64,000 bases of DNA from Paragordius varius (GCA_964247055.1 OZ176057.1:4278001-4342000); one strand, 5' to 3'; shown: positions 38,990-49,958, counted from the stretch's first letter. The notes: generated from the sequence alone by a model not told the origin. Translations and numbers: made by a program.

Positions 38990-39655
38990 TTCTGTCAATT
39001 AATACATGCAAGCGAAGCCTTTATTCCATGCCGCATTTTAAATATGAAAACAAAATGCTTATACCTGATGAAGATCTTTCATTATACTACCTGATAATTT
39101 GGGATTTTCCGCCATCTTGCATTCATTATTGAGAAAGTCTTCATAATCCTTCTAATTGTCGTCGAAATTCTTTGTTATAAATTTTAGTCATATTAATATC
39201 CCCCCTTAATTTAGCTTTTCTGTGCTTTTCTGCTTTTTTGACATCCAATTATTATCTTTCCTCTTTACCCTTTACACTTTTTGCCACTTTATTAATATTT
39301 ATCGTTCCTCATAGTAAAACTGCATTCATTGTCTCATCTAACTAATCCATCTTCTCTTTGGAATGTTCCGGGTGTCATATCTATATATCTTTTTTAGAAT
39401 TTTAATGATTTTAAGTTTGATTTTTATTAAAAGCTTATGATCGTTATTCCCGTAACGAGTATAGAGCTTTTCCATTTTTATGAAGATATTATATAATCGA
39501 TTTAATTGCGTTGTATAGCCCTTTTATTGTTTGGTTATCATCATCTCGTTTTCCTGGCACAAATCAATCAATGTTTCCCCCGTCGTATCATTTTCCCAAT
39601 CCATATGGCCCTATTTGATCTACTCTACCTATTTATATTTTTACGTCCGTATAAT
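38990..39655 (-). pseudogene. LINE relic: apurinic endonuclease domain
   Basis: Minus-strand translation gives, over changing frames, IGRVDQIGPYGLG (about 39,600-39,640), ENDTTGETLIDLCQENEMMI (about 39,540-39,600), YTRYGNNDHKLLIKIKLK (about 39,415-39,470) and IYRYDTRNIP (about 39,375-39,405). This matches the endonuclease of non-LTR retrotransposons annotated as craniofacial-development-protein-2-like: an IGxxG...RG..L.dfC motif, then the catalytic SDH region (here NDH), then the linker. Known role: nicking of target DNA before target-primed reverse transcription. A stop follows MMITKQ, several frameshifts occur and no reverse transcriptase follows, so the copy is dead and 3'-incomplete. The clade is probably RTE-like but is not certain. 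Confidence 0.7.
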
Positions 39656-41700
39656 CTAATGGATTCTGAGAGCTGAGTAATATTTTATTTTAAATAGGAC
39701 TGAAGATTATTATAAATAATTAACACATCTTATTATTGTCTTCTTTTGTTAATTTATTATCATTCTTGCTTTTTTTTGATAAATTATTAATTTTTTCGAT
39801 ATTAAGATGAACTTTTGTTATGAATAGAATTCGCTTTTATTTCTCTGTTTTTGAGTATAATTCTTATCAATTTTTAGTCATAATTTAAAAAATCAAAAAT
39901 TTTTAAATCTTAGTCAAAATATAATATTCACTCAAACAAAATGAAAATAAAAAAAGAGTCAATATTCGGAATTTCTCTTCAAAAATAATAATTTTTAATC
40001 AATAATTTTGATAGTATAAAAAGTTAAGGTAGTATAATTCAGTAAAAAAGAGAAACTTAAAATTAGATATATACATATTCCATATAAATCGAAAATGTTC
40101 AAATATATCTATCTTTAAGAATTGTTGAAAAAGCTTGCCTCACTGTTTAAAGAAAGTGTCTTCACCCTTAGTATATGGTATAACTGATTATACAAACAGT
40201 AAAAAAATAAATACATTTCGAATCTCATTTTTTTAATAAATATTACTCTAATTGTTTAAAATGGTAGTGTGAAAAAGAAATATATGTTACTAACACAAAA
40301 AATTCTATATTTTAAAATTGAAATGGCTTATATAGGAAAAATTAAATGTAAAAAAGTATTGTTGTCTTTTTGATAAAATTGTCTTTATAATTTTACGTTT
40401 TGTCTGTATATTTTTTTATGTACTTATTATAATCTCAATGAATGAACCCCTCTTAATATCCTACTCACTGTATACTCAGCAAGACCTACTTAAACAACAA
40501 TTAACAACATAATATTCGTCTTTTAGAGTCAATGTAATTATTTAAAGAGCTAGTATATATTACATTAGTAAAAGTGCCCTCTAATTATTAATCAATAATT
40601 ATTTTTGATATTATTTTTGATGATTTTGGTACATTTTACTGTTGTTACTCTCATAAATTTTGATAAAATTTGTAATTTAATTGATTTATATTTTTTTAAC
40701 CAATTTAATTTCTCGTATACATATAACTGTAATTATTTTAATATATGGCAGGATTTATTAATTGGATGAAGAACTAAAAACAAACGAAATATAATTTGAT
40801 AATATATAATTTAAGCAAATTATAATAATTATTATTCTTTTTTATTTTAGGTTATATTCAAATCCATTTTTTCATTTATTTCAGTTTAATAAATAAAAAA
40901 CCTTATCTCGATTCTCTCCATTTTTTCTGATTAATTTTAGAAACCTGACTCATTTTTTCAAAATGTAAATTATAAACTCTAATTCAATCTATACATACAG
41001 ATAACATATAATAACAAAATTATTTTTGAAGCAAAATTTTTTAATTTAAAATTAAAAGGAATATCAATTTACATTAATAATTAACGTTTGTCATTTAATA
41101 CATATTGTGTTATAAGCCTAAAACTATAACGGCTTTTGAAAATCAAATATTATGTTTTATCATCGTCTGTATAATTCTTTTACTGCAGAGATATAAATGA
41201 TAATTTAACAATACATTAAATTATTATGATTTTAATTAACCAACTTGAAATTAAATGAGCCATTTAATTTATTTAATTTAAGGATATATAAAATATTAGT
41301 AATTTTGTAAAATTTATATTCAAATTCTTACTTAATAAAAAATAATTTTGTATTAATTATTAATCTTTATGATTGTTAACTATTTAATGTTTAAGAAGGA
41401 CTTAATATGTAGGCGGAACATAGATTATTTACCATATTTTATCATTAAATTGTTTTAAACTAATCAATATTTTTGAAATATATCTTAAGGCTGATTCCAA
41501 TTTATTTGCACCATATACAACTATTTCACCTTGAATAATTTGAATCATCCTAAATATGTTAGTCAATATAAAAAATTATTTACATTATTTATATTTTTAA
41601 AAATGAAATATTAATATTTATATAATGCTTAAAAATAATGGCTATAAGTAAATAAATTATATGAATTATGAGTATGTTAGCCCAAAAACACAATTTATTT
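39656..41700. other. About 2 kb of AT-rich DNA without recognised genes
   Basis: Homogeneous AT-rich sequence with frequent stops in all six frames. I found no transposon ends, no exon-like GC islands of the kind seen from 46 kb onward, and no RNA gene. Confidence 0.5.
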
Positions 41701-41767
41701 TTAGGGTGAATATGAATTGGAAAGAGGCGATATGAATGCTTAAGGGTAAATTTGAAGTGTAAATGGT
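41701..41767. mobile_element. Solo arm of a minisatellite-bearing inverted-repeat element
   Basis: Three units of about 21 bp (TTAGGGTGAATATGAATTGG, AAGAGGCGATATGAATGC, AGGGTAAATTTGAAGTG) end in TAAATGGT. Read on the - strand this is ACCATTTACACTTCAAATTT, the same terminus as the elements at 49,959 and 63,687. No partner arm is seen nearby. Confidence 0.55.
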
Positions 41768-41899
41768 CAGTCAATCCTTCATTTGCCCAGTCTGAATGTT
41801 TGTTAGTATTATACCATTTTTTAATTGTATAATTTGGCTAACTATAAAGTGAGTTGGCACACATTAAAATGCAATTATGATACCAATTTTATTAGTATA

Positions 41900-42574
41900 A
41901 AAAAATATTTTTTTAACACTTTGAATCAAATTGTGGTATCTAAATGTCCCAGACTGTATTTAAGTTAAAGTTTTTAAAAAACTACTAAAAGAAACGGTCC
42001 CAATTTAAATTTATGCTTCTATCCTAATAAAAATTATATAAATAAGCCGAAATCTAAATAAAATTTAGTTTAAGTTTCATATCAAACTACTTCGACGCCA
42101 TTTTTATTTTACATTAATGCAAAATATCGTGTTTATTTGATTTTAAAGCAAAAATAAAAGCTTATTTATATCACATCTAACATTGATAGAAACAGAAAAA
42201 GTGGTTTATTTTGTATTATTTTTTAATTTAGCTAATGCACACATGTCATGTTTACTAGATTTTTACCTTGAGGTTTTTAAAAATAAGTAATATCAACTAT
42301 TTTTGAAAAGTTTTATCATTTCGGTTCATTAATGTTATAAATCTGCAAATTTTTGCCATGGTTTAAATTCATTCCATATTTTTTAAATTATTTCATTTTA
42401 AACAGGCCTGGGAATTTGAATCAAAGGACTAAAATGAATTTGTTGTATCCTGTTAATTACGTTTTATCAAATTAAATTTTACTCTGATCCTAACTTGCAG
42501 CCAAGATGAGAAAATTTTAAATTTTTAGGATATTCGCATTCTTTTTTTTATGTTTGGTCATAATGTTACAGTAG

Positions 42575-42630
<56 letters not shown>

Positions 42631-43350
42631 TATTGTCAACAACAATAACTATGATATTTATTGCATATCAAATATATTTTCAACTCACTGAGTAATAAAA
42701 ATAATAATTTAGAAAAATATTTCATAAAATATGTTATCAAGCTGATGAAAATGCCACAAAGAACTCGCATTAACACTTGGATACAAAGCATTCATTTCAG
42801 TCCTTAGATTCAAATGGTCGTTAGATACCCCAGGCTTATTTAAAATTAAATATTTCGAGAAATGGAATAACAACCATTGCAAATACTTCCACTTATATAA
42901 CATTACTGAACCGAAATATAATAAAAGAATTATTAAAAAATACTTGATATTATTTATTCAGAGGCAAAACCGAGAAATTTAGCCAACAAGCACAAGCTAC
43001 ATTTAAAAATAATGCAAAATATACCACTTTTTCTGTTTCTATCAATGTTAGATGTGATTTAAATAAAAAATTAGCTTTTATTTCACCTTTAAAGTTAAAT
43101 AAAGATGATATATTGCAAAAAGGCTGTAAAATAAAAATGGCGCCGAAGTAGGATATGGATTTATTTTTTCAAAAACTAAATTTAATTTAGCTATTTTGGT
43201 TTATTTAAATTATAAATTTTATTTGGATAGAAGCATAAATTTAAATTGAAACCGTTTATTTCACTAGTTTTTTAAATATATCAACTTCTGGGGCATTTAG
43301 ACACCCCAATTTGAATCTAAGTGTTAGATATATATTTTGTTATAAAACGA
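41900..43350. mobile_element. Long imperfect palindrome (foldback element or inverted duplication)
   Basis: The left arm, about 41,900-42,470, pairs with the right arm, about 42,760-43,350, in reverse complement. Matching landmarks are TTGAATCAAATTG / CAATTTGAATCTAA, TTTATGCTTCTATCC / GGATAGAAGCATAAA, CGACGCCATTTTTATTTTAC / its inverse, AACATTGATAGAAACAG / CTGTTTCTATCAATGTT, and TTTCGGTTCATTAATGTTAT / ATAACATTACTGAACCGAAA. The central about 290 bp contains a (TA)n tract. The right arm keeps a 64-residue open frame on the - strand (42,709-42,903; motifs HFSKYLILNKPGV, NASSLWHFHQL) that is disrupted in the left arm. It matches no family I know. The size suggests a foldback transposon; an inverted gene-fragment duplication is also possible. 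Confidence 0.7.
42578..42627. repeat. (TA)n microsatellite
   Basis: About 48 bp of alternating TA flanked by GACAATATA and TATATTGTC, so the tract sits at the centre of a short palindrome at the middle of the long inverted repeat. Confidence 0.95.
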
Positions 43351-43359
43351 AAAATAGAT

Positions 43360-43600
43360 AAACTCTGCGCATCCGGGTGTATAAAAAATATCCTGATTAA
43401 ATATACTACAGTATGCATTTACATGCTGGCTTTTGCACACTTATGTTGATCAATTGGACACAGAAATTTACAGAAAATAGCAAGAAAATGTTAAATAAGC
43501 AATTTTTTTGATCTTACATTACATTGCTTATTTAATACTATCGTAAATCTCGTGCTGCTACGCTGCCCGAGGAAGTCCTTCGGATTTCTGGAGGGGGGAG
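43360..43600. other. Spacer with a short hairpin
   Basis: AT-rich DNA containing the inverted repeat TTAAATAAGCAA / TTGCTTATTTAA around 43,490-43,540, then a GC-richer segment (GCTGCTACGCTGCCCGAGG) leading into the tandem array. Confidence 0.5.
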
Positions 43601-44930
43601 GGGGGCTATTTGAAAAAAAGGGATCAATAAAATGATCCATATATGTGGATTATTTCGAAACATTATTTAATAGCTATGATCTCATAGGATTTTCTAAATG
43701 TTGCATTCATACTAATAAATTGTTTACTGGTGTAAAGGCCGCAAATTGACGGCTAACGGAAAAAACCGCTATACTAACCTTTTTATGCGTAATATATAAA
43801 GCCTTTTATGAACTCGTATGGCTCCTTAAGTGTTTTGAAAATTATCTCCAAAGCCACGCCATTTTTGTATGGCGTCTCAGTTTTAAACCGGTAGACCCCT
43901 ACCCACAGCCCTATATGGAAAAAGCTCTGAGACCATCCACTCATGGGTTATTCGAAAAAATACCTCAACACTAAATAATCGTTGTATGATGGCGTATTTT
44001 TAGGGCATAAAGGCCACAAATTAACGGCTAATTAAAAAAGGCCTGACCTTTATTTTTACCTAGTTACGGGTAATATTTCGAACTTTGAATGAGCTCATAT
44101 GGCATAATTTTCTATGGCTCCAAAACAACGTAATTTGTATATAGTGGCGCTGTTTTTGGCGGGTAGCTCCCTACCCAGAGGCGGATACTAAAAAAGCGCT
44201 TGATTAAAATTATTGCCTTTATACGGAGAATACCTGGGATCATGATTGATTCAATATGCTTTTATTAGTTTTTGGAAAAATTGCCTCAAAATTAAAAAAT
44301 CATTCTATGGTGGCGCATTTTCCAGTGCGAGGGCCTAATTAACGGCTAATTGTAAAAAACCGCACAATCTAGATTTTGCCTTGTTACGGGTAATATTAAG
44401 CAACTATTGAACTCATATGGCCTGATAGGTTTTTTCAGCCCCAAAAGCACGCTATTTCAATATGACGAGTCACTTTTTCGCGGGTAGTTCCTTGCTCAGC
44501 AGCTATCATCAAAGAAACACTTGAATAAAATTTTTGCCTTTTAACAGGGAATACCAGTAGTCCTTATTGAATTTTTACGGTCTCATATCTTGGGCGAAAA
44601 ATAAAAAAAAATGGCATTTTACGGGGGGAGCGGGTAAAAAGAGGGCCTAAACTAAAAAAGCGAGACTTCTATGTTCGGCATCGAAAATAAGTAAACAAAA
44701 ATCATATTTGAAGTTGAATGGTCCAACACGTTCTCCGGAAAATTGTCTCAAAGACACGATTTTTTTGGACTAGTGTTTTAAAAAAGAACCGTTTTTTGCA
44801 CCGGATGGGCCCGAACTGGGGACCTAATTCAAGCTATTGTCGGCATTCATTAATGATTATATTTTTTCGACATTTGGATTTGAATCGGTCTACCGGTTTT
44901 CCGGAAACAGATCACAAAGCCAGCTTTCAT
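43600..44930. repeat. Old tandem array of about 150-bp units
   Basis: Roughly nine diverged units share an ordered set of blocks: GAACTCATATGGC, GAAAATTGCCTCAAAGCAC, ATTTTTATATGGCG, GCGGGTAGCTCCCTACCCAG, ACTAAAAAAGCGCTTGA and CCTTTATACGGGTAATA. Block starts recur near 43,810, 43,955, 44,090, 44,250, 44,410, 44,575, 44,715 and 44,880. Alternate units resemble each other most (AAAGGCCGCAAATTGACGGC near 43,735, its relatives near 44,009 and 44,330), giving a super-period of about 300 bp. GC content is clearly above the surroundings. A frame open at 44,718-45,041 runs through two units and is probably fortuitous. Origin unknown. Confidence 0.65.
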
Positions 44931-46355
44931 TTTTATAGATATATAGAAAACAGTTATTTTTTCATACCTTATATTGTTTTTACCAAATATAACATGAATC
45001 CACCATCAAAGTGCGTACTTTATATGTGTTTTATTGGATAATATTAGGATGCTTGAAATATTTGGGCTGAGTCATGTATAATTATTTTCCTAATTTTAAG
45101 ATTGCTCAAAACTGTAAAATAATAGGATTAATTAGGCACATCATGTTAATTAATTTACCACATAAAATATTTTATCATTTTAAAACATTGAATATATGTA
45201 TTTATATATGCTATTTCGACATAATTATTATGCATTTATTCATAATTGAAAAAAATTAACGGTAAAAAAGAACATAAAGTAACAAAATCTATTCCGTATA
45301 TTTAAGAAAATGTGTTATATTAATTAAAGAGGTTTGTATATCGTTATCATTCTACAAATCATCTTAAAAATGCTTTCCAACATTTTAAAGATTAAAATAA
45401 TAAATTTCCATTTTTCGACAATATTTTTTTGTGGTATATAGCATGATTTATCTCGGCATTCTTGCGTTTATTTTAACAAAAATAGCTCATTTTGTGGGAA
45501 GGGGTGGCGACATATTCATAAATAAAATTTTAAAATGGTTATTATTTATGTGTTATACTTTAATGATATATGACATAAGCTATATTTTTTGATATGGTTA
45601 CCAGAATAGTGAATATTATTACGCTTGTAAAACTCTAACTAATGATTTTTTTATTTTATATTAGGACAGTAAGCACGCTTAATAAAAAAAATCATAAATG
45701 CATCATTGATTTATTTAACCCTTAAGTTCTCCCAAGCACCATTTAAACAAAGGTTATAGTTTACACTAGATAACATAAAAAAATAATTAAACTCTAGTTT
45801 TGAAAATAGGTCATAAAAATATAACGGTGTTACTTACGTAAAAATACTAAATTATATTATTAAATGCAAATATTATGCGATTATGTTTCGTGATTCTTTG
45901 GTAAAATAATAGTTGATTTAATTAACCAATCCCTGCAAATGTTAATTAGAATTTGGGTTTGGGTGAAAAATTTGATTTTGAAATACTAAAAACGAATCCG
46001 TCAAAATTTTGAGAAAAAACTATCGAATCATAACATTTTCCGGGGACACTTAATCTTAGTTTTACATACTATTTATTATTATATACAGTAAAATATAAAT
46101 TATACATAAAACTAAATATTAAGACAAATATGTTTTTAATTTTTTTAATATATTGTTTTAAACTGTTATATAAAATAGAAATGTATATTGATAGCACACA
46201 ATGAAATATGTATTTTCGATTGTATTGATTTAGATTAATTAGGGTTCAAATCACAATGATTGTCATTTGTAAAGCAAATTTTGTTTTTATATTATTACGT
46301 TTTGTCCGTATAAATTCAATTTTTACTATATTTATTTATGTATTATGAAAATACT
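44931..46355. other. AT-rich spacer, no gene recognised
   Basis: AT-rich sequence. One open frame of 61 codons at 45,074-45,259 consists of Ile, Phe, Tyr, Lys and Asn and looks like chance. No repeat or transposon ends were seen. Confidence 0.45.
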
Positions 46356-46358
46356 TAC

Positions 46359-46370
46359 TGGCTAAGAAAA
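46359..46370 (-). CDS. Possible microexon, 12 bp (weak)
   Basis: Minus strand: acceptor TTTTTATAG, 12 bp TTTTCTTAGCCA, then the consensus donor GTAAGT. An internal TTAG would allow a 3-bp CCA exon instead. Length and phase fit the chain but the composition is ordinary, so chance is likely. It could also be read through as a terminal exon, because a stop follows within eleven codons. Confidence 0.25.
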
Positions 46371-46379
46371 CTATAAAAA

Positions 46380-46380
46380 T

Positions 46381-46456
<76 letters not shown>

Positions 46457-46458
46457 GT

Positions 46459-46505
<47 letters not shown>

Positions 46506-46548
46506 TAATAATAATAATAATATAATAATAATAATAATAATAATAATG
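46380..46548. repeat. (AAT)n microsatellite
   Basis: About 170 bp of ATA/AAT trinucleotide repeat with four or five interruptions (GTATT, AACAAT, TATAAT). Confidence 0.97.
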
Positions 46549-46679
46549 TTAAAATATATTTTACAGAAGAGGATATCTAAAATTAATTTAAAATATAATA
46601 AGTTACTATTGGCACATTCAAGTATATAATATGTTAAAAGGTGTAACCTTCGAGGCCAACTAAATACGTAATTAATATG

Positions 46680-46680
<1 letters not shown>

Positions 46681-46727
<47 letters not shown>
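46681..46727. repeat. (TA)n microsatellite
   Basis: Alternating TA tract about 30 bp from the next exon-like island, on the intron side. Confidence 0.95.
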
Positions 46728-46733
<6 letters not shown>

Positions 46734-46755
46734 ATAAATTAGAAAAAATATTTAC

Positions 46756-46773
46756 TTTCCGCTGCTACCTCGG
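46756..46773 (-). CDS. Microexon, 18 bp, encodes AEVAAE
   Basis: Minus strand: acceptor ATCATATATAG, exon CCGAGGTAGCAGCGGAAA, donor GTAAAT. In phase 1, borrowing G from the previous exon, it reads Ala-Glu-Val-Ala-Ala-Glu. It is a GC-rich island in AT-rich DNA and its composition matches the other microexons. It ends in A, unlike most exons of the set, which end in G. Function unknown. Confidence 0.55.
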
Positions 46774-47239
46774 CTATATATGATAATTTATAATTTTTTA
46801 TATATAATTAAATATATTATATGGCCTAGAAATATAATTGGGATAATCTGTAATCTTCTTCAGTTTGTTGACAATTGTATACAAAATAGTTTAATAGTTC
46901 ATGCTGTAATTTAAATTAATAAAAAATGACAATAGGTAAGGATACATATTATAAAAAGTTTTAAATTAAAACTATTTTTTAAAATTTGTTTAAACTTGGC
47001 ACATTATCTGCTAAAAGCAGTGTGGACATTTATTTATAATGGCTTAATTTACATTATTCTTGGTAACATATAATAAAGCATGTGTTAAACAAATTTAACC
47101 CCAATTAGATAAACAAATCAATGTTACAAGATAATTAAGATTGTTTAATTTTAATATTCTGTTGTTTTTACACTATTGTGTGCCAATTATATAATGTGAA
47201 TAAGCAGCAATATGCATCCTATATACATATGTAACATAC

Positions 47240-47248
47240 CGCCAGCCT
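47240..47248 (-). CDS. Microexon, 9 bp, encodes EAG
   Basis: Minus strand: acceptor TATATTATAG, exon AGGCTGGCG, donor GTATGT. Phase 1 gives Glu-Ala-Gly. The exon is seven of nine G/C in a region with almost no GC. A 9-bp exon is too short to identify alone; support comes from the shared phase, length rule and amino-acid bias. Confidence 0.55.
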
Positions 47249-47539
47249 CTATAATATATAATAAGAATAAAAATTTTAGATACATAACGCCAAAATTAGA
47301 ATAATTTTTTTGGATATTTTTTTTATGTTGCTAGGTTATTGCTAAATTTTTACATTGCTAATACATTATATAATAAAAATTTCCCTTCATCTCCTTTTCA
47401 ATTTATTGTCCTAGTTTTTGGGCTAGTAATATCTCTCAGAGCTAAATTTTGAAAATTACTTATGGTTTTGAAAGTTATTTAGTAAAATTTATCATCAAAC
47501 AATGTTCTAACTTATTGAATAGCAAAGATTTTATTTTTA

Positions 47540-47910
47540 CAAGAGAGCCTCCAAAACATGATTGAAATGGTTGATATTAAAATTATATATTAAGTATTTG
47601 CTGGTTAAATGTAGCCAGAAAATTTAGAATTAATTAATTACATTTAACCATAATATATATTTATTTGTTGCATAACCTTTTTAAAAAATTTATAAATGGG
47701 GGCAAAAAAATATGAGATAAAAAAATTACAATTTTACATTTTGTAGAAAAAATATTTAGTATAATCCTCGCTGAAGAAAGCATTTTTAAATTTGTCTTAA
47801 TACCTTAAATACTTTATAAAATATATGATTTTCAAATCGCTCTATATAAAACTACCCAAAAATGTAATGGAGTAAATTTCTAGCATTTAAATATATTAAA
47901 AACTGTTATT
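47540..47910. mobile_element. Dispersed inverted-repeat element, copy 2
   Basis: Homologous in reverse orientation to about 36,700-37,050 (ordered blocks listed there), and in direct orientation to AAAACATGATTGAA and GTTTTTGCTGG at about 36,340-36,390. It lies in a putative intron between microexons 48,188 and 47,240. No coding capacity. Confidence 0.5.
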
Positions 47911-48067
47911 ATGGAATGAATGATTCTACCTCAATTTAAAAGATTTATATATTAAAGTTTGAACGAGGGATATCCAACACAGATATCGCTGTGATAATTT
48001 TTGTTATTTTTATTTATTTTTCTTAATTTTGGATTATACATACTAAATAATTAGTTTTTGATTGGAA

Positions 48068-48135
48068 TCAATATTTTATTTTGACATCTTTAAGAGCATT
48101 TTTGCCTACCAAAAAACGTGCTTGAAACTCATGGT
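48068..48135 (-). CDS. Candidate terminal exon of the microexon chain
   Basis: Minus strand: acceptor ATTACGCGTTCAG, then 68 bp open in phase 1 beginning DHEFQARFL and ending KDVKIKY before a TGA at 48,070-48,068. It follows microexon 48,188 after a 52-bp intron, in the same phase. AATAAA motifs lie about 50-60 nt downstream (48,009-48,018). The 5' part is GC-richer than its surroundings. An internal GT (TTTTTG, then GTAGGC) could also act as a donor, but it would end the exon at 26 bp and break the length rule. This is my preferred 3' end for the chain. Confidence 0.5.
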
Positions 48136-48187
48136 CTGAACGCGTAATCGGTTGTGTTAAAATATTAAATAAATTATATAAAATACC

Positions 48188-48199
48188 AGCAACGGCTTC
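48188..48199 (-). CDS. Microexon, 12 bp, encodes EAVA
   Basis: Minus strand: acceptor TTTACATGTTAG, exon AAGCCGTTGCTG, donor GTATTT. Phase 1 gives Glu-Ala-Val-Ala. It is separated from the 9-bp exon at 48,270 by a 70-bp intron. Confidence 0.6.
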
Positions 48200-48269
48200 T
48201 AACATGTAAATTATTTATTCATTAAGTATTTCGTAAAAATTTTGCATATAATATATATTATAAAATTAC

Positions 48270-48278
48270 CTGCTATTG
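48270..48278 (-). CDS. Microexon, 9 bp, encodes AIA
   Basis: Minus strand: acceptor TTTAATTTACAG, exon CAATAGCAG, donor GTAATT. Phase 1 gives Ala-Ile-Ala. Its acceptor (TTTACAG) is among the strongest of the set. Confidence 0.6.
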
Positions 48279-49159
48279 CTGTAAATTAAATAAATATATA
48301 TTATTTTAAATATATATCTTTTTCATATATAAAATTATTTAATTTTTAGTGGTACATATATATAGGATGTAAAACAATGAATAACTTATCTTCAAACATT
48401 TTATCTTAAATATATTTCAAAATTCAAAAACAAAATAATGAGGTTTTCTAATCGAGAACGGCAAAAATAATTTTCAAATATTACTTGAAACTATTTATTT
48501 TCTCTTGTTAAATAAAAATGAACTCATGTTTCCACTGCAAATTGGGAAAAAGGTTATAAAAAAGTGAGACCATTAATGTAAAGAATATAATTTTAATGAA
48601 TGTGCTAAATATTTTTAACTAGCTAGTCATTAAAAAATACAGAAGGACGCTTTATTTGTTCCTACAAACCATAATATCAGGGTGATACTTTTGTTTAGTA
48701 ATCCGTAACTGTTTTTATGATACCACCGTTAAAATTTTTGATCCATATTAGATGTTATAAATTTGATGTGGAAATTAAGGAGAATCGATTTTAAAAAATT
48801 GTTTTACATTATCAATTTTAAAAGAACGTATTTAGTTATCTCATTCGATATTTAGCTACAATATATAGCAATTTCCGTATAGATTGATTAGTTATGATTA
48901 TAGTTGCATTATGTAGTCAGTCCAGGTAATTTTTTTGAAAGCAATTTAAACCAATTTTTAAATCAGAAGGGTGAAAATATTTAGAAGGGGGAGAGGTCAC
49001 GTCGAATTGAGGATATATTATAGCATAATGTTTGATATCATTATTAAACATTTGTTGAACCGCGGTTGGACTGCTTTTTTACCGAAAATAACTATCGTTA
49101 AATCATGATAATTATAATATTGTATAACATAATTAAATTATTTTTTATTTTAAATATAC

Positions 49160-49177
49160 CTTCTCCGGCAGCGGCCC
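49160..49177 (-). CDS. Microexon, 18 bp, encodes GAAAGE
   Basis: Minus strand: acceptor TTTTTTAATCTTAAG, exon GGGCCGCTGCCGGAGAAG, donor GTATAT. Phase 1 gives Gly-Ala-Ala-Ala-Gly-Glu. It matches the exon at 55,336 in 14 of 18 bases (GAAAGE against GAVGGE). It sits 71 bp downstream of a VATE-type exon, as its counterpart does. GC content is about 80 percent in an AT desert. Confidence 0.7.
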
Positions 49178-49248
49178 CTTAAGATTAAAAAATTGTTAGT
49201 ATTCGGAAAAAAGTATAAATACAAATTACGTCTTTATGTTTTAAATAC

Positions 49249-49266
49249 CTGTTTCAGTCGCTACAT
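49249..49266 (-). CDS. Microexon, 18 bp, encodes DVATET
   Basis: Minus strand: acceptor TTTATGATTTTAG, exon ATGTAGCGACTGAAACAG, donor GTATTT. Phase 1 gives Asp-Val-Ala-Thr-Glu-Thr. Related to the exon at 55,428 (Val-Ala-Thr-Glu-Glu). Read in other phases it contains a stop, so the shared phase is informative. Confidence 0.7.
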
Positions 49267-49955
49267 CTAAAATCATAAAATTGTTATTACATTAGTAAAA
49301 TAATAAGCGAACTATGTTTAACATATTTTATTCATCAAAACTAACGATATAATACATATTATTTTCTATTTAAAAATATTTTTTTAGGTACGTTTTTATG
49401 TGATTTACCTATCATTTTCATTTTTTTGAAGATATTTTTAGTTTTTGCCCAAAGCCTATATTTTCGATTTAATGACCCTAATCCTATCAAGATAAAATAC
49501 AAATAGGGCACTTTAATTGCACCAAAATATATAAAGGATTTAATCATAAAAACTTGATATTACTTAATAATCAGAAAAATAGATTTTAGCCAATATGACA
49601 TGTGTCAAAGAAAGCATTTTATGTTTATATTTATAAGAAATAAATTTTAAATATACCGTAAAAAACACGATAATTTGCAAGTGTGAAAGGAGCTTTCTGT
49701 AAACTATAACTATTTATGTATTTTAGTTTTTTTACTTATATTTGGGGAAAGCTTGATTTTAATTATAACTCTCCTTTTCGGTTTAGTAAAAATGAATTTT
49801 ATAGGGTCTGGTAACCCAATTTTGATTCCTTGATTATAATTCAATAATGATACTCTTATAGTATGCAATAAAATTGATTATGATTTTTTATAAAAATGAT
49901 TTAATTCGAGCTTAAAATTTACTCGAAAATTGAGGGAAAAAATATTCTGTTAATA
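49267..49955. other. Part of a large putative intron, AT-rich
   Basis: No repeat or gene recognised. A 62-codon frame at 49,359-49,547 (- strand) is Lys/Ile/Phe-rich and probably fortuitous. Confidence 0.4.
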
Positions 49956-49958
49956 TAT

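Noticed and set aside
44718-45041. 107-codon + strand frame
   Set aside because: Runs through two units of the 150-bp tandem array and then low-complexity residues; no family resemblance.
48909-48925. + strand 9-bp candidate TCAGTCCAG between TAG and GTAATT
   Set aside because: Isolated on the + strand with no neighbours in phase.
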